DNA from: Rhodocista pekingensis
GTDB lineage: Bacteria > Pseudomonadota > Alphaproteobacteria > Azospirillales > Azospirillaceae
Direction of reading: 5' to 3'
DNA length: 64,000 nt
NCBI RefSeq assembly: GCF_042665545.1
Contig: NZ_JBHTCM010000008.1
Location: 1-64,000, forward strand
Within the stretch, counting starts at the first letter, position 1. Each line of letters opens with the position of its first letter. A model generated the notes under the pieces. That model made no database searches. It was not told the origin of the DNA and saw nothing but the letters and a program-made list of their open reading frames with translations. A program made the position numbers and the translations under genes. Shown one piece after another: positions 23,927 through 34,217 of this stretch.

Positions 23927-26704
23927 TCAGTCGCCCGCCGCCGCCTTGGGACGCGCCGCCTTGGTCCCGGAAGCCTTCGCAGCGGACGCCTTGACCGGAG
24001 CCTTCGTCGTCTTCGTGGCCGTCCTGCGGGCGGGTTTCGCTTCCGTCTCCGCTTCGGATTCCGTGTCGGCGCTCTTCGCCTTGGCGGTGGCCGTTTTCTT
24101 CGCGGCAGCCTTCTTTGTCGGGGCCTTCTTCGCGGGGGGGGCGGCCGCCTCCTCACCGCCTTCGGTCTTCGATGCGCCCTTCTTGGCGCTGTCCTTGGCC
24201 GCCTTGGCGGCCAGCAGCTCCAGGGCTTCGGCCAGGGTCACCGTCTCCGGCGACATCGCTTTCGGGATGCTGGCGAACAGCTTGTTGTGCTGCACATAGG
24301 GCCCGAACCGGCCGGAGCCGACCTTGACCGGCTTGCCGTCCTTCGGGTGCGCGCCCAGCTCGCGCCCGGCCACCGCCTTCTTGGCCGGCGCATCGCCCAG
24401 CACCACCACGGCCCGGTTCAGGCCGATGGTCAGCACGTCGTCCTCGGCGGTCAGGTTCTTGTAGCTGGCGCCGTGCTTCAGGTACGGCCCGTAGCGGCCG
24501 ATGCCGGCCACGATCTCCAGCCCGGACTCCGGATGCGTGCCCAGCGAGCGCGGCAGGGCCAGCAGGCGCAGCGCCGTGTCCAGGTCCATCGAGGCCGGCA
24601 GCATGCCGCGGGGCAGCGACGCGCGCTTGGGCTTCTCTTCCTTGTCGTCGCCGTTGCCGAGCTGGACATAGGCGCCGAAGCGGCCGGTCTTGACCCAGAC
24701 GGGCAGGCTGGTCTCCGGATCGTTGCCCAGCATGCGGTCGCCCGACTCCGCCTCGCCGCCCTCGCCGGCCACGGACAGGGGCCGGGTGTAGCGGCACTCC
24801 GGGTAGTTGGAGCAGCCGATGAAGCCGCCGCTCTTGCCCAGCTTCAGCGACAGCCGGCCGGTGCCGCAGGTCGGGCAGACGCGTGCGTCCACCTCCTGCC
24901 CGTCCGGCCCCACGCGGCGGGGGAAGAAGTGCGGTCCCAGCAGCTCGTCCAGCGCCGTCAGCACCTGCGTGATCGTCAGGTCGCGCGTGTCCTCCACGGC
25001 GGACGAGAACTGGCGCCAGAACTCGCGCAGCACCTGCTTCCAGTCGATCCGGCCGCCGGAGATGTCGTCCAGCTTGCCTTCCAGGTCGGCCGTGAAGGTG
25101 TATTCGACATAGCGCGGGAAGAAGCTCTCCAGGAAGGCCGTGACCAGCCGGCCGCGGTCCTCCGGGATGAAGCGGCGCTTCTCCAGCCGGACATATTCGC
25201 GGTCCTGCAAGACCTGGAGGATCGAGGCGTAGGTGGAGGGGCGGCCGATGCCCAGCTCCTCCAGCTTCTTCACGAGGCTCGCCTCGGAATAGCGGGGCGG
25301 GGGCTGGGTGAAGTGCTGGTTCGGCCGGATCTCGCCGCGGGCCAGATCGTCGCCGTCGCGCATGGGCGGCAGGCGGCGGTTGTCCTCGTCCTCGTCGGCG
25401 TCGTCCTTGTCCTCCTGGTAGACCTTCAGGAAGCCGTCGAAGCGGATGACGCTGCCGGTGGCGCGGAAGACGGCCTCCGCCCCCTTGCTGATGATGTCCA
25501 CCGTCACCTGGTCCAGCACGGCGCTGGCCATCTGGGAGGCCAGGGTGCGCTTCCAGATCAGCTCGTAGAGCGCCAGCTCGTCCTTCTCCAGGTAGCGGGC
25601 GACGTGCTCCGGCCGGCGGAACAGGTCCGTCGGGCGGATCGCCTCGTGCGCCTCCTGGGCGTTCTTCGCCGCGGCCTTGTAGATGCGCGGCTTCTCGGGC
25701 ACGTAGCTGCGGCCCCAGCTCTCGTCGATCAGGCGGCGGGCGGCGTCGATCGCCTCCTGGCTCAGCGCCACGCCGTCCGTCCGCATGTAGGTGATGAGAC
25801 CGACCGTCTCGCCGCCGATGTCCACGCCCTCATAGAGCCGCTGCGCCGTGCGCATGGTCTTCGTCGCGCCGAAGCCCAGCTTGCGGCTGGCCTCCTGCTG
25901 CAAGGTCGAGGTGGTGAAGGGCGGGAAGGGGTTGCGGCGGACCTCCTTGCGCTCGATCCGGCCGACCCGGAAGGTCATCGGCCGGATGCGGGCGACGGCG
26001 GCATCCGCGTCGCCCTGGGTGCCCAGGGTGAACTTCTCCAGCCGCTTGCCGTCGAGCTGGCTCAGCCGGGCGGTGAAGGTCTGCCCCTCCTGGGTGCGGA
26101 AATCAGCCTCGATGGTCCAGTATTCCTGCGGGCGGAAGACCTCGATCTCCGCCTCACGCTCGCAGACCAGCCGCAGCGCCACCGACTGTACGCGGCCGGC
26201 CGACTTGGACCCGGGCAGCTTGCGCCAGAGCACCGGCGACAGGGTGAAGCCGACCAGATAGTCGAGCGCCCGGCGCGCCAGATAGGCGTCCACCAGCTCG
26301 CGGTTCACGTCGCGCGGCTGCGCCAGCGCCGTCTGCACGGCGGACTTCGTGATCTCGTTGAAGGTGATGCGCTTGACGTCCACCTTGCCGAGCAGCCGCC
26401 GTTCGCCCAGCACCTCCTTCATGTGCCAGGCGATCGCCTCCCCCTCGCGGTCGGGGTCGGTTGCCAGATAGACGCGGTCGGCGCCGCGCACGGCCCGGGC
26501 GATCTCGTCGATATGGCGCTTGGAGCGGTCGCCCAGCTCCCAGTCCATCTCGAAGTCCTCGTCGGGCCGGACGGAGCCGTCGCGGGCCGGCAGGTCGCGC
26601 ACATGCCCGTAGCTCGCCAGAACGGTGAAGTCCTGGCCGAGATACTTGTTGATTGTCTTTGCCTTGGCCGGAGACTCGACAATGACGACGTTGTGTCCAG
26701 GCAA
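23927..26704 (-). CDS. topA: DNA topoisomerase I
   Basis: This 925-residue type IA topoisomerase relaxes negative supercoils. The TOPRIM domain has E10 (VIVESPAKAKT) and DPDREGE (83-89). The active-site Tyr is Y306 in LITYMRTDG. A single four-cysteine zinc finger (CPTC...CSNYPEC, about 600-625) is followed by several topoisomerase C-terminal repeats (GRFGPYVQ, GRYGPYLK) and a long Lys/Ala-rich tail (about 850-925) typical of alphaproteobacteria. It starts 41 bp after the dprA stop, the conserved dprA-topA order, and is probably co-transcribed with dprA and rnr. Confidence 0.97.
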   Translation of the reverse strand: MPGHNVVIVESPAKAKTINKYLGQDFTVLASYGHVRDLPARDGSVRPDEDFEMDWELGDRSKRHIDEIARAVRGADRVYLATDPDREGEAIAWHMKEVLGERRLLGKVDVKRITFNEITKSAVQTALAQPRDVNRELVDAYLARRALDYLVGFTLSPVLWRKLPGSKSAGRVQSVALRLVCEREAEIEVFRPQEYWTIEADFRTQEGQTFTARLSQLDGKRLEKFTLGTQGDADAAVARIRPMTFRVGRIERKEVRRNPFPPFTTSTLQQEASRKLGFGATKTMRTAQRLYEGVDIGGETVGLITYMRTDGVALSQEAIDAARRLIDESWGRSYVPEKPRIYKAAAKNAQEAHEAIRPTDLFRRPEHVARYLEKDELALYELIWKRTLASQMASAVLDQVTVDIISKGAEAVFRATGSVIRFDGFLKVYQEDKDDADEDEDNRRLPPMRDGDDLARGEIRPNQHFTQPPPRYSEASLVKKLEELGIGRPSTYASILQVLQDREYVRLEKRRFIPEDRGRLVTAFLESFFPRYVEYTFTADLEGKLDDISGGRIDWKQVLREFWRQFSSAVEDTRDLTITQVLTALDELLGPHFFPRRVGPDGQEVDARVCPTCGTGRLSLKLGKSGGFIGCSNYPECRYTRPLSVAGEGGEAESGDRMLGNDPETSLPVWVKTGRFGAYVQLGNGDDKEEKPKRASLPRGMLPASMDLDTALRLLALPRSLGTHPESGLEIVAGIGRYGPYLKHGASYKNLTAEDDVLTIGLNRAVVVLGDAPAKKAVAGRELGAHPKDGKPVKVGSGRFGPYVQHNKLFASIPKAMSPETVTLAEALELLAAKAAKDSAKKGASKTEGGEEAAAPPAKKAPTKKAAAKKTATAKAKSADTESEAETEAKPARRTATKTTKAPVKASAAKASGTKAARPKAAAGD

Positions 26705-26745
26705 GGTAAGTCCGCCTTTCAGAAGCCCAGTACCGGCGATGCCTT

Positions 26746-27879
26746 TCAGATCAGGCTGATCTGGCCGCCGGGATGCCGCTGGACCCGCCCGGCCAGTTCC
26801 AGTTCCAGCAGGACCGTCAGCACCACCCCGGCAGACAATTGGCAGCCCCGGACCACTTCGTCAACGAGAACAGGGGTGGGCGAAAGCGCCTCCAGCACCA
26901 GGGCACGCGCCCGTTCCAGCTCCCGGTCGTCGGCCGGGGCGGGGGGCGGGAGGTCGAACAGGTCGCGCCGCCCCTCCCCGAACGGGCGGGTGGCGATGCG
27001 GCGCAGCGCGTCCACCACGTCGTCGGCGGACTCCACGAGCCCCGCCCCCTCCTTGATCAGGCGGTTGCAGCCCTGCGCCCGCGGATCGACGGGCGAGCCC
27101 GGAACGGCGAAGACCTCGCGCCCCTGCTCCAGGGCCAGCCGTGCCGTGATCAGGGAGCCGGACTTCAGCGCCGCCTCCACCACCACCACGCCCAGGGACA
27201 GGCCGGAGATCAGGCGGTTGCGGCGGGGGAAGTGGCGGGCCTGCGGCTCCGTGCCCAGCGGGGATTCGGCCAGCAGCAGGCCGCGCTCGACAAGATCGCG
27301 GTGCAGCCCCTCGTTCTCCGGCGGATAGACGATATCGACGCCGCCGGCGACCACGGCCGCCGTGCCACCGTCCAGTGCCCCGACATGGGCCGCCGTGTCG
27401 ATCCCCCGCGCCATGCCGGAGACGACGAGATAGCCCGCATCCGACAGGTCGCGGGCCAGCCGCTCCGCCATCCGGCGCCCGGCGATGGAGGCGTTGCGCG
27501 CGCCCACCACAGCCACCGCGGGCCGCTTCAGCAGGGTGGGATGGCCCAGGAGCGCCAGCAGCGGCGGCGCGTCGTCCAGCGCCGCCAGCGCCTCGGGATA
27601 GTCGGGTTCGCAGGTGGCGAGGAAACGGCCGCCCCGCTTCTCCAGCCCGGCCAGTTCACGTTCCGCCTCCACCCGGGAGGGCACGCGCAGGGGCTTGGCC
27701 CGGCCGCCGCGGCGGGCGAGGTCGGGCAGGGCGGCCAGGGCCGCGGTGGCGGTGCCGAACCGCTCGACCAGGCGGTGGAAGGTGATGGGGCCGACATTCT
27801 CCGCCCGCGTCAGCCGCAGCCAGTCCAGCCGTTCGGCGGCGGTCAGGGGGCGGCGGGCGGTAGGGGCTTGTATCGGCAT
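26746..27879 (-). CDS. dprA: DNA-processing protein DprA
   Basis: This 377-residue protein binds incoming single-stranded DNA and loads RecA in transformation. It has an N-terminal SAM-like helical part (RLTRAENVGPITFHRLVERF), the Rossmann-like SLOG domain with VVGARNASIAGRRMAERLA, VSGMARGIDTAAHVGAL, AVVAGGVDIVYPPEN and ISGLSLGVVVVEA, and a C-terminal winged helix (about 300-377) as in proteobacterial DprA. It lies between plsY and topA in the usual alphaproteobacterial order. Confidence 0.95.
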   Translation of the reverse strand: MPIQAPTARRPLTAAERLDWLRLTRAENVGPITFHRLVERFGTATAALAALPDLARRGGRAKPLRVPSRVEAERELAGLEKRGGRFLATCEPDYPEALAALDDAPPLLALLGHPTLLKRPAVAVVGARNASIAGRRMAERLARDLSDAGYLVVSGMARGIDTAAHVGALDGGTAAVVAGGVDIVYPPENEGLHRDLVERGLLLAESPLGTEPQARHFPRRNRLISGLSLGVVVVEAALKSGSLITARLALEQGREVFAVPGSPVDPRAQGCNRLIKEGAGLVESADDVVDALRRIATRPFGEGRRDLFDLPPPAPADDRELERARALVLEALSPTPVLVDEVVRGCQLSAGVVLTVLLELELAGRVQRHPGGQISLI

Positions 27880-27961
27880 GGCGGCAGGGTCCGCCAGCCG
27901 CGCGGATTCGTCAACCGCGGCGATGCCGCGTCGATGGTTTCCACTACCCTGCGGACGGATC

Positions 27962-28600
<639 letters not shown>

Positions 28601-28636
28601 GGCTCGGTCGGTCTTCTCGTTGCCGGCGGGCGGGGA

Positions 28637-29929
28637 TCAGGCACAGGCGTGGACGGTACGCCCGTCCACCACGGTGCGCAGCACCAGACCCTGCACGGGG
28701 CGTCGGTCGAAACAGGTGTTCTTGCTCTTGCTGCGCAGCTTCTCCGCCTCCACCACCCAGGGGCGGCCGGCGTCGAACAGCACCAGGTCGGCGGGGCCGC
28801 CCGGGCGCAGCCGGCCCAGCTCCGGCAGGCCCAGGATGCCGGCCGGGATGCAGGTGACGGCCGCCAGCGCGCGCAGCAGTGGCAGGGCCCCCTTGTGCGC
28901 CAGTTCCAGGGTCAGCGGCAGCAGCGTCTCCGATCCGACGGCGCCGAACGCCGCCTGCGCGAAGGGAACCCGCTTGCTGTCCTGGTCGTGCGGGAGATGG
29001 TCGCTGGCGACGGCGTCGATCGTGCCGTCCGCCAGACCGGCGACGATGGCGCGCCGGTCCATCTCCCCGCGCAGGGGTGGGGACAGCTTGAAGAAGGTGC
29101 GGTAGTCGCCGACGTCCACCTCGGTCAGGGCGAAGTAGGGCGGGGCGGTGTCGCAGGTGACGGCAAGGCCCTTGGCCTTGGCCCGGCGGATCACCTCCAC
29201 CCCCTCGGCGGTGGAGATGTGGGCGGCGTGGTAGCGGCCCCCGGTCAGTTCGACCAGCCGCAGGTCACGCTCCAGCATGATGATCTCGGCGGCGGCGGGA
29301 ATGCCGCCCAGGCCCAGCCGGGTCGCCACCTCGCCCGAATTCATGCTGCCCGACGCCAGCCGCGGCTCCTCCGGGTGCTGGAAGATGGTCTGGCCATGGG
29401 CGCTGGCATAGCTCAGGGCGCGGCGCATCACCAGGGCGTCGGAGACGGCGTGCAGGCCGTCGGTGAAGCCGACGGCGCCGGCCTCCGCCAGCAGGCCGAA
29501 CTCGGTGATCTGGCTGCCCGCCGTCTCCCGCGTCACGGCGGCATAGGCGAAGATCTTGACCAGCCGCTCCTCGCGGGCGCGGCGGGCGATGAACTCCAGC
29601 CCGGCCACGTCGTCGATCACCGGGTCGGTGTTGGGCAGGGCGGCCAGCGCCGTGATGCCGCCCGCCGCGGCGGCGCGGCCGGCGGTGGCGATGGTCTCGT
29701 TGTGCTCGAAACCCGGTTCGCCGACATGGGCGCGCAGGTCCACGAGGCCGGGGGCGAGGCAATGGCCGCCGCAGTCCACGACGGCGATGCCCTCGGGCAC
29801 GCCGTCGGCGAACAGCCGGGGGCCGAGGTCGGCGATGCGCTCCCCCTCGACCAGCAGGGCGCCGGGCGCGTCCAGTCCGGTCGCGGGGTCGAGCAGGCGG
29901 GCGTTGATGTAGGCGGTGCGGGTGGTCAT
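28637..29929 (-). CDS. pyrC: Dihydroorotase-like protein, probably a PyrB partner subunit
   Basis: This 430-residue amidohydrolase-fold protein is related to class I dihydroorotase (N-carbamoyl-aspartate to dihydroorotate). Several metal positions are changed: the usual HxH of DxHxHLREPG reads DLRAHVGEPG (R66, H68), and the TPHH motif reads APPY (262-265). H237 in HISTAEGV, H185 in FQHPEEP and the ASDHLPH motif remain. It ends 36 bp from plsY and starts 15 bp after the pyrB stop. In several proteobacteria a non-catalytic PyrC-like protein stabilises PyrB; the sequence supports that reading here, although activity cannot be excluded. Confidence 0.85.
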   Translation of the reverse strand: MTTRTAYINARLLDPATGLDAPGALLVEGERIADLGPRLFADGVPEGIAVVDCGGHCLAPGLVDLRAHVGEPGFEHNETIATAGRAAAAGGITALAALPNTDPVIDDVAGLEFIARRAREERLVKIFAYAAVTRETAGSQITEFGLLAEAGAVGFTDGLHAVSDALVMRRALSYASAHGQTIFQHPEEPRLASGSMNSGEVATRLGLGGIPAAAEIIMLERDLRLVELTGGRYHAAHISTAEGVEVIRRAKAKGLAVTCDTAPPYFALTEVDVGDYRTFFKLSPPLRGEMDRRAIVAGLADGTIDAVASDHLPHDQDSKRVPFAQAAFGAVGSETLLPLTLELAHKGALPLLRALAAVTCIPAGILGLPELGRLRPGGPADLVLFDAGRPWVVEAEKLRSKSKNTCFDRRPVQGLVLRTVVDGRTVHACA

Positions 29930-29944
29930 GGGTCTTTCGCCGTC

Positions 29945-30901
29945 CTACGCGCCGGTGCCGCGGCGGCCGCGGGTCAGGAGGTCCAGGCAGGCCATGCGGA
30001 CGGCGACGCCCAGCTCGACCTGTTCCAGGATCACGCTGCGGTGGATGTCGTCGGCCACCAGGCTGTCGATCTCGACGCCGCGGTTCATCGGGCCGGGATG
30101 CATGATCAGCGCGTCCGGCTTCGCGGCCGCCAGCTTGTCGTAGTCCAGGCCGTAAAAGCGGAAATACTCGCGCTGGCTGGGCAGGTACTGGCCCTGCATG
30201 CGTTCGAGCTGGAGCCGCAGCATCATCACGATGTCGGCATCCTTCAGCCCGGTCGCCATGCTGTGGTGGACCTCCACCCCCAGCCGGTCCACCGCGCCGG
30301 GCAGCAGCGTCGGCGGGGCCACGACGCGCACCCGCGCGCCCATGATGTTCAGCAGGTGGATGTTCGAGCGCGCCACCCGGCTGTGCAGGATGTCGCCGCA
30401 GATGGCCACCGTCAGCCCGCGCAGCGTGCCCTTGTGGCGGCGGATGGTCAGCGCGTCCAGCAGCGCCTGGGTCGGATGCTCGTGCGCCCCGTCGCCGGCG
30501 TTGATGACGGCGCAGTTGACCTTGCTGGAGAGCAGCAGCGGCGCGCCCGACTCCTGGTGCCGCACGACAAGCACGTCCAGGTGCATGGCGTTCAGCGTCA
30601 TCGCCGTGTCGATCAGCGACTCGCCCTTCTTCACGGAGGAGCCGTCGCCCGACATGTTGATGCAGTCGCCGCCCAGCCGCTTGGCCGCCAGCTCGAAGCT
30701 GGTGCGGGTACGGGTGGAGTTCTCGAAGAACAGGTTGACGACCGTCAGCCCGCCCAGAATGGCGCTCTTCCGGCCGGGGCTGCGGTTCTGTTCCACGTAG
30801 CCGTCGGCCAGATCGAGGATCAGCTCGACGTCGGTCGCCGTCAGCCCCTCGATGCCGAGAAGGTGCCGGTGGGGAAAGGCGGTCATGTCCTGAGTGTCCA
30901 T
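29945..30901 (-). CDS. pyrB: Aspartate carbamoyltransferase catalytic subunit
   Basis: This 318-residue enzyme joins carbamoyl phosphate and aspartate, the committed step of pyrimidine synthesis. It has the carbamoyl-phosphate motif STRTRTSFE, the 80s loop GDGSSVKKGESL, HPTQALLDAL, a domain-2 aspartate site (FRFYGLDYDKLA) and HPGPMNRGVE. It is followed by the PyrC-like gene, the conserved alphaproteobacterial order. No pyrI regulatory subunit is seen, so the enzyme is probably the PyrB/PyrC-like complex type. Confidence 0.97.
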   Translation of the reverse strand: MDTQDMTAFPHRHLLGIEGLTATDVELILDLADGYVEQNRSPGRKSAILGGLTVVNLFFENSTRTRTSFELAAKRLGGDCINMSGDGSSVKKGESLIDTAMTLNAMHLDVLVVRHQESGAPLLLSSKVNCAVINAGDGAHEHPTQALLDALTIRRHKGTLRGLTVAICGDILHSRVARSNIHLLNIMGARVRVVAPPTLLPGAVDRLGVEVHHSMATGLKDADIVMMLRLQLERMQGQYLPSQREYFRFYGLDYDKLAAAKPDALIMHPGPMNRGVEIDSLVADDIHRSVILEQVELGVAVRMACLDLLTRGRRGTGA

Positions 30902-31113
30902 GGGTCCGGGACTATGGCTTCCGGTCCCCCCCTGCGCAAGGGGTGCCGCTGCGGGGCCGTCCCGCGCCGGTCGAGGATCAGGGCCCTGCCGCGGACGCGG
31001 ACATCGCCGGAAGAGGGGCGGGAAAACCGGGCCGCCGCGCCGACATCGCGCCGCGTCGCCTGTTGTGGCGCCCGAGGGCTGCCCGACGGGCGGCCCGAAA
31101 AGGGAGGAAAGCC

Positions 31114-31677
31114 ATGAGGATGATGATTCCCGTCGCGCTCGCGGCGACCCTGCTCGCCGGCACGGCGCTGGCCCAGAGCAGCGGCAGTGCCCAGACGATG
31201 CAGGGCGGTACGACCGCCGGCCAGGGCAAGATCTCGCAGCAGGACGTTCTCTTCCTCCAGCAGGCGGTGCAGAGCGATCTGGCCGAGATCGCCATGGCCG
31301 AGGTGGCGGAGGACAAGGCGCAGGCCACGCCGGTCAAGCAGTTCGCCGAGCGGATGGACGAGGAGCACGACTCGAACCTGGAGAAGCTCCAGGAACTGGC
31401 CGAGGCGCACGACGTGGACATCCCCGACGACCCCGACGCGCAGCAGCAGCAGATGCTGGCCACGCTGAAGGACACCCCCGAACAGTCGTTCGACCGGACC
31501 TACATCCAGATGCAGGTGCAGGCGCACCAGAAGGCGATCCAGCTCTACCGGACCCAGGCCCAGGGGCAGGGACCTGTGGCCCGCTTCGCCGGGCAGCAGG
31601 TGCCGAACCTGGAGGCGCACCTCCAGGAGGCGCAGCTCATCCAGCAGCAGTTGCAGCCGACGGCGGCCACCCGCTGA
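31114..31677 (+). CDS. DUF4142 family exported protein
   Basis: This 187-residue protein has a signal peptide (MRMMIPVALAATLLAGTALA, cleavage before QSSG) and then the helical DUF4142 domain (about 40-180) with VQSDLAEIAMAEVAEDKA, FAERMDEEHDSNLEKLQEL and AHQKAIQLYRTQAQ. The fold is a ferritin-like four-helix bundle, but the usual Glu/His metal set is not complete here. Such proteins are periplasmic and often stress-induced. ATG 31114 follows AGGGAGG; the upstream frame is not coding. It is monocistronic. The 212 bp before it hold nothing recognisable. Confidence 0.85.
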   Translation: MRMMIPVALAATLLAGTALAQSSGSAQTMQGGTTAGQGKISQQDVLFLQQAVQSDLAEIAMAEVAEDKAQATPVKQFAERMDEEHDSNLEKLQELAEAHDVDIPDDPDAQQQQMLATLKDTPEQSFDRTYIQMQVQAHQKAIQLYRTQAQGQGPVARFAGQQVPNLEAHLQEAQLIQQQLQPTAATR

Positions 31678-31743
31678 TCCCCCGGGTGGTGGTCCGGCGG
31701 ACCGCGGATTCCGCCGCGGTCCGTGCCGGGCCTGCGGGGCGGC

Positions 31744-32667
31744 TCAGCCCGCCCCGTGCGCCCGCAGGAAGGCCAGGCAGCGCGCCCAGGCGTCGGCCGC
31801 CATCCCGGGCCGGTAGCTCGGCCGGTAATCGGCGAAGAACCCGTGCGGACCCTCGGGATAGAGCACGATCTCCGACTCCGTCTTCCCCGCCGCGGCCAGG
31901 GCTGCGCGCATCGCCTCCACGTCCGCGACCGGAATGCCCTGGTCGGCCCCGCCATAGAGGCCCAGCACCGGGGCCTTCAGTGCTGCGGCCAGTTCCACCG
32001 GCACCATCGGCTGCAAGGCGGTCGGCGGCGAGGCGAGCCGGCCGTACCACGCCACCCCCGCCTTCAGCCGGGGCTGGTGCGCGGCGTAGAGCCAGGTGAT
32101 CCGCCCGCCCCAGCAGAACCCCGTCACCGCCGCCCGGTCGGCATCGCCGCCGTTCGCGCCGGCCCAGCGCAGGGTGGCGTCGAGGTCGGCCATCACCTGC
32201 GCGTCGGGCACCCTGGACACCAGCTCGCGCACCAGGGTCTGGATGTCCGGCACCGCCGCCGGGTCGCCCTGGCGGGCATAAAGTTCGGGCGCCACGGCCA
32301 GCCAGCCCTGGTGGGCGAAGCGGCGGCAGACGTCGCGGATATGTTCGTGGACGCCGAAGATCTCCTGCACCACCAGCACCACGGGGAAGGGGCCGGCGCC
32401 CTGCGGGGCCGCGCGGTAGGCCGGCAGCTCGCCGTCCGCCACGGGGATGCGGACCTCCCCCGCCGTCAGCCCCTCCGCCGCGGTCGTGATGGTGGCCGCG
32501 GCCACCGGCCGGACGGAGAGCGCAAAGCCCGCCGCAAGGCCGGCCACGGCGAAGGCGCGGCGACTGATCTCCGCCGCGGGGACAAGGCCACGGGCGTCGG
32601 GGGCCAGGGAGGCGGGCGTGAGGGAGGCAGGCGAGGAAGGGGGAGCGTCGCTCGGGCGGTCGTGCAT
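31744..32667 (-). CDS. Dienelactone hydrolase family protein, Tat-exported
   Basis: This 307-residue alpha/beta hydrolase of the dienelactone hydrolase family has nucleophile Cys in GFCWGGRITW, an acid in YGGADQGIPVAD and His in EGPHGFFADYR. The N-terminus has a twin-arginine signal (SRRAFAVAGLAAGFAL, about 35-52) preceded by a Ser/Pro-rich leader, so the enzyme probably folds in the cytoplasm and acts in the periplasm. Related proteins hydrolyse cyclic ester substrates; the actual one is unknown. ATG 32667 was chosen because it precedes the Tat signal. It stands alone between DUF4142 and a CoA-transferase gene. Confidence 0.85.
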   Translation of the reverse strand: MHDRPSDAPPSSPASLTPASLAPDARGLVPAAEISRRAFAVAGLAAGFALSVRPVAAATITTAAEGLTAGEVRIPVADGELPAYRAAPQGAGPFPVVLVVQEIFGVHEHIRDVCRRFAHQGWLAVAPELYARQGDPAAVPDIQTLVRELVSRVPDAQVMADLDATLRWAGANGGDADRAAVTGFCWGGRITWLYAAHQPRLKAGVAWYGRLASPPTALQPMVPVELAAALKAPVLGLYGGADQGIPVADVEAMRAALAAAGKTESEIVLYPEGPHGFFADYRPSYRPGMAADAWARCLAFLRAHGAG

Positions 32668-32789
32668 GGGGCGCTTCCTTGGTCGTTGCGGCCCCGCCGG
32701 GGAACGGTGCGGCTCGGCCGGGGTTCCGGTCGATATGGTCCGCCGCCGTCCGCTGCCCAGGGCCCCCGCCCCGGGAGAGCCCTTGCCGC

Positions 32790-34034
32790 TCAGATCACCC
32801 CCGTCTGCCGCAGCCGGGCCACCTCGTCGGGCTGCATGTGCAGCCAGTCGGACAGCACCGTCTCGGTATGCTGCCCCAGGGTCGGCGGGGCGTAGCGGTA
32901 GTTGACGGGCGTCTCCGACAGCCGGACCGGGCTGCCGATCAGATCCACCGGCCCGCCTGCCGCGGCATGCTCCAGGCTGACCCGCATGCCGCGGGCCTGC
33001 ACCTGCGGGTCGGCGAAGACGGCCGGGATGTCGTTGATCGGGCCGCAGGGCACGCCCAGCCGCTCCAGCCCCTCCAGCCAGTGCGCCGCCGGCTGCCGGC
33101 GGATCAGGGCGGCGACCTCCGCCACTGTCTCCGCGCGGTTGCCGACCCGCGCCGGGTTGGTGGCGAAGCGCGGATCGTCGGCCAGCTCCGGCCGGCCGGC
33201 GAAGGTGCAGAAGCGGCGGAACTGCTCGTCGTTGCCCACCGCCAGGATGATCCAGCCGTCCGCCGCCTCGAAGGTCTGATAGGGCACGATGGTGGGATGG
33301 CCGTTGCCCGTCCGCGGCACGGGCGTGCCGCTGGTCAGGAAGTACTGCCCCGCGTTGGACAGCCAGGCCACCTGCGTGTCCAGCAGCGCCATGTCCAGAT
33401 GCTGGCCGCGGCCCGACAGGTCGCGGTGGCGCAGCGCCGCCAGGATGCCGATGGCGGCATAGGTCCCCGCCATCAGGTCGGCGATGGCGACGCCGGTCTT
33501 CATCGGCTGGCCGCCGGGCTCCCCGGTCAGGGACATGATGCCCCCCATGCCCTGAACCATGAAGTCGTAGCCGGCCCGCGCGGCATAGGGGCCGGTCTGC
33601 CCGAAGCCGGTGATCGAGCAGTAGACCAGCCGCGGATAGGCGATGTGCAGGTCGTCGTAGCCCAGGCCGTAGCGCGCCAGGGTGCCGGTCCGGTAGTTCT
33701 CCACCAGCACGTCGGCATGCCCGACGAGGCGGCGGGCGAGGGCCTGTCCCTCGGGCTTCGTGAAGTCCAGCGTCAGGGACCGCTTGTTGCGGTTGGCGGA
33801 CAGGTAATAGCTGCTCTCCCCCGTCGGGGTGCCCTCCGCATCCTCCAGATAGGGCGGACCCCAGCGGCGGGTGTCGTCCCCCTGGCCCGGCTTCTCCACC
33901 TTCACCACGTCGGCGCCGAGGTCGCCCAGGATCTGGGTGCAGCTCGGCCCGGCCAGGACACGGCTCATGTCCAGGACGCGCACGCCCGCGAGCGGGCCGG
34001 TGACGGGCGGGGCGGGGGGATGCTTGCTGGGCAT
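32790..34034 (-). CDS. CaiB/BaiF family CoA transferase
   Basis: This 414-residue family III CoA transferase moves CoA between carboxylic acids. It has the N-terminal GVRVLDMSRVLAGPSCTQIL, GADVVKVEKPGQGDD, KRSLTLDF and the active-site Asp in VAIADLMAGTYAA, followed by GQHLDMALLDTQVAWL. Substrates are not predictable from sequence. It is transcribed like the hydrolase gene downstream but with a 122-bp gap, so the two may be separate units. Confidence 0.88.
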   Translation of the reverse strand: MPSKHPPAPPVTGPLAGVRVLDMSRVLAGPSCTQILGDLGADVVKVEKPGQGDDTRRWGPPYLEDAEGTPTGESSYYLSANRNKRSLTLDFTKPEGQALARRLVGHADVLVENYRTGTLARYGLGYDDLHIAYPRLVYCSITGFGQTGPYAARAGYDFMVQGMGGIMSLTGEPGGQPMKTGVAIADLMAGTYAAIGILAALRHRDLSGRGQHLDMALLDTQVAWLSNAGQYFLTSGTPVPRTGNGHPTIVPYQTFEAADGWIILAVGNDEQFRRFCTFAGRPELADDPRFATNPARVGNRAETVAEVAALIRRQPAAHWLEGLERLGVPCGPINDIPAVFADPQVQARGMRVSLEHAAAGGPVDLIGSPVRLSETPVNYRYAPPTLGQHTETVLSDWLHMQPDEVARLRQTGVI

Positions 34035-34217
34035 GGCGGCACGGACCCGGATGGGGGACGGGAGGTCGGACCCGGCAGTCTAGGAGTGCCGGGGCGTCGG
34101 GTCCCTCCGACAATATTCCTATGACCTGAAGCGCCGGAGCGACCGGCCCGGAGCGACGCTTGCCGGGCGGGCGGTTCCGGCGCATTCTCAGGGACCGCCC
34201 CTCCGGACGACGCCCCG

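Noticed and set aside
23785..24156. Upstream extension of the rnr frame
   Set aside because: Arg/Pro-rich shadow of the Lys/Ala-rich topA tail; RNase R homologues do not have it.
23453..27328. A plus-strand open frame of nearly 1300 codons
   Set aside because: It is the antisense shadow of rnr, topA and dprA in GC-rich DNA; composition is Arg/Gly/Leu-rich with no domain.
32668..34185. Long N-terminal extension in frame with the dienelactone hydrolase
   Set aside because: It overlaps the whole CoA-transferase gene in another frame; the Tat signal marks the true start near 32667.
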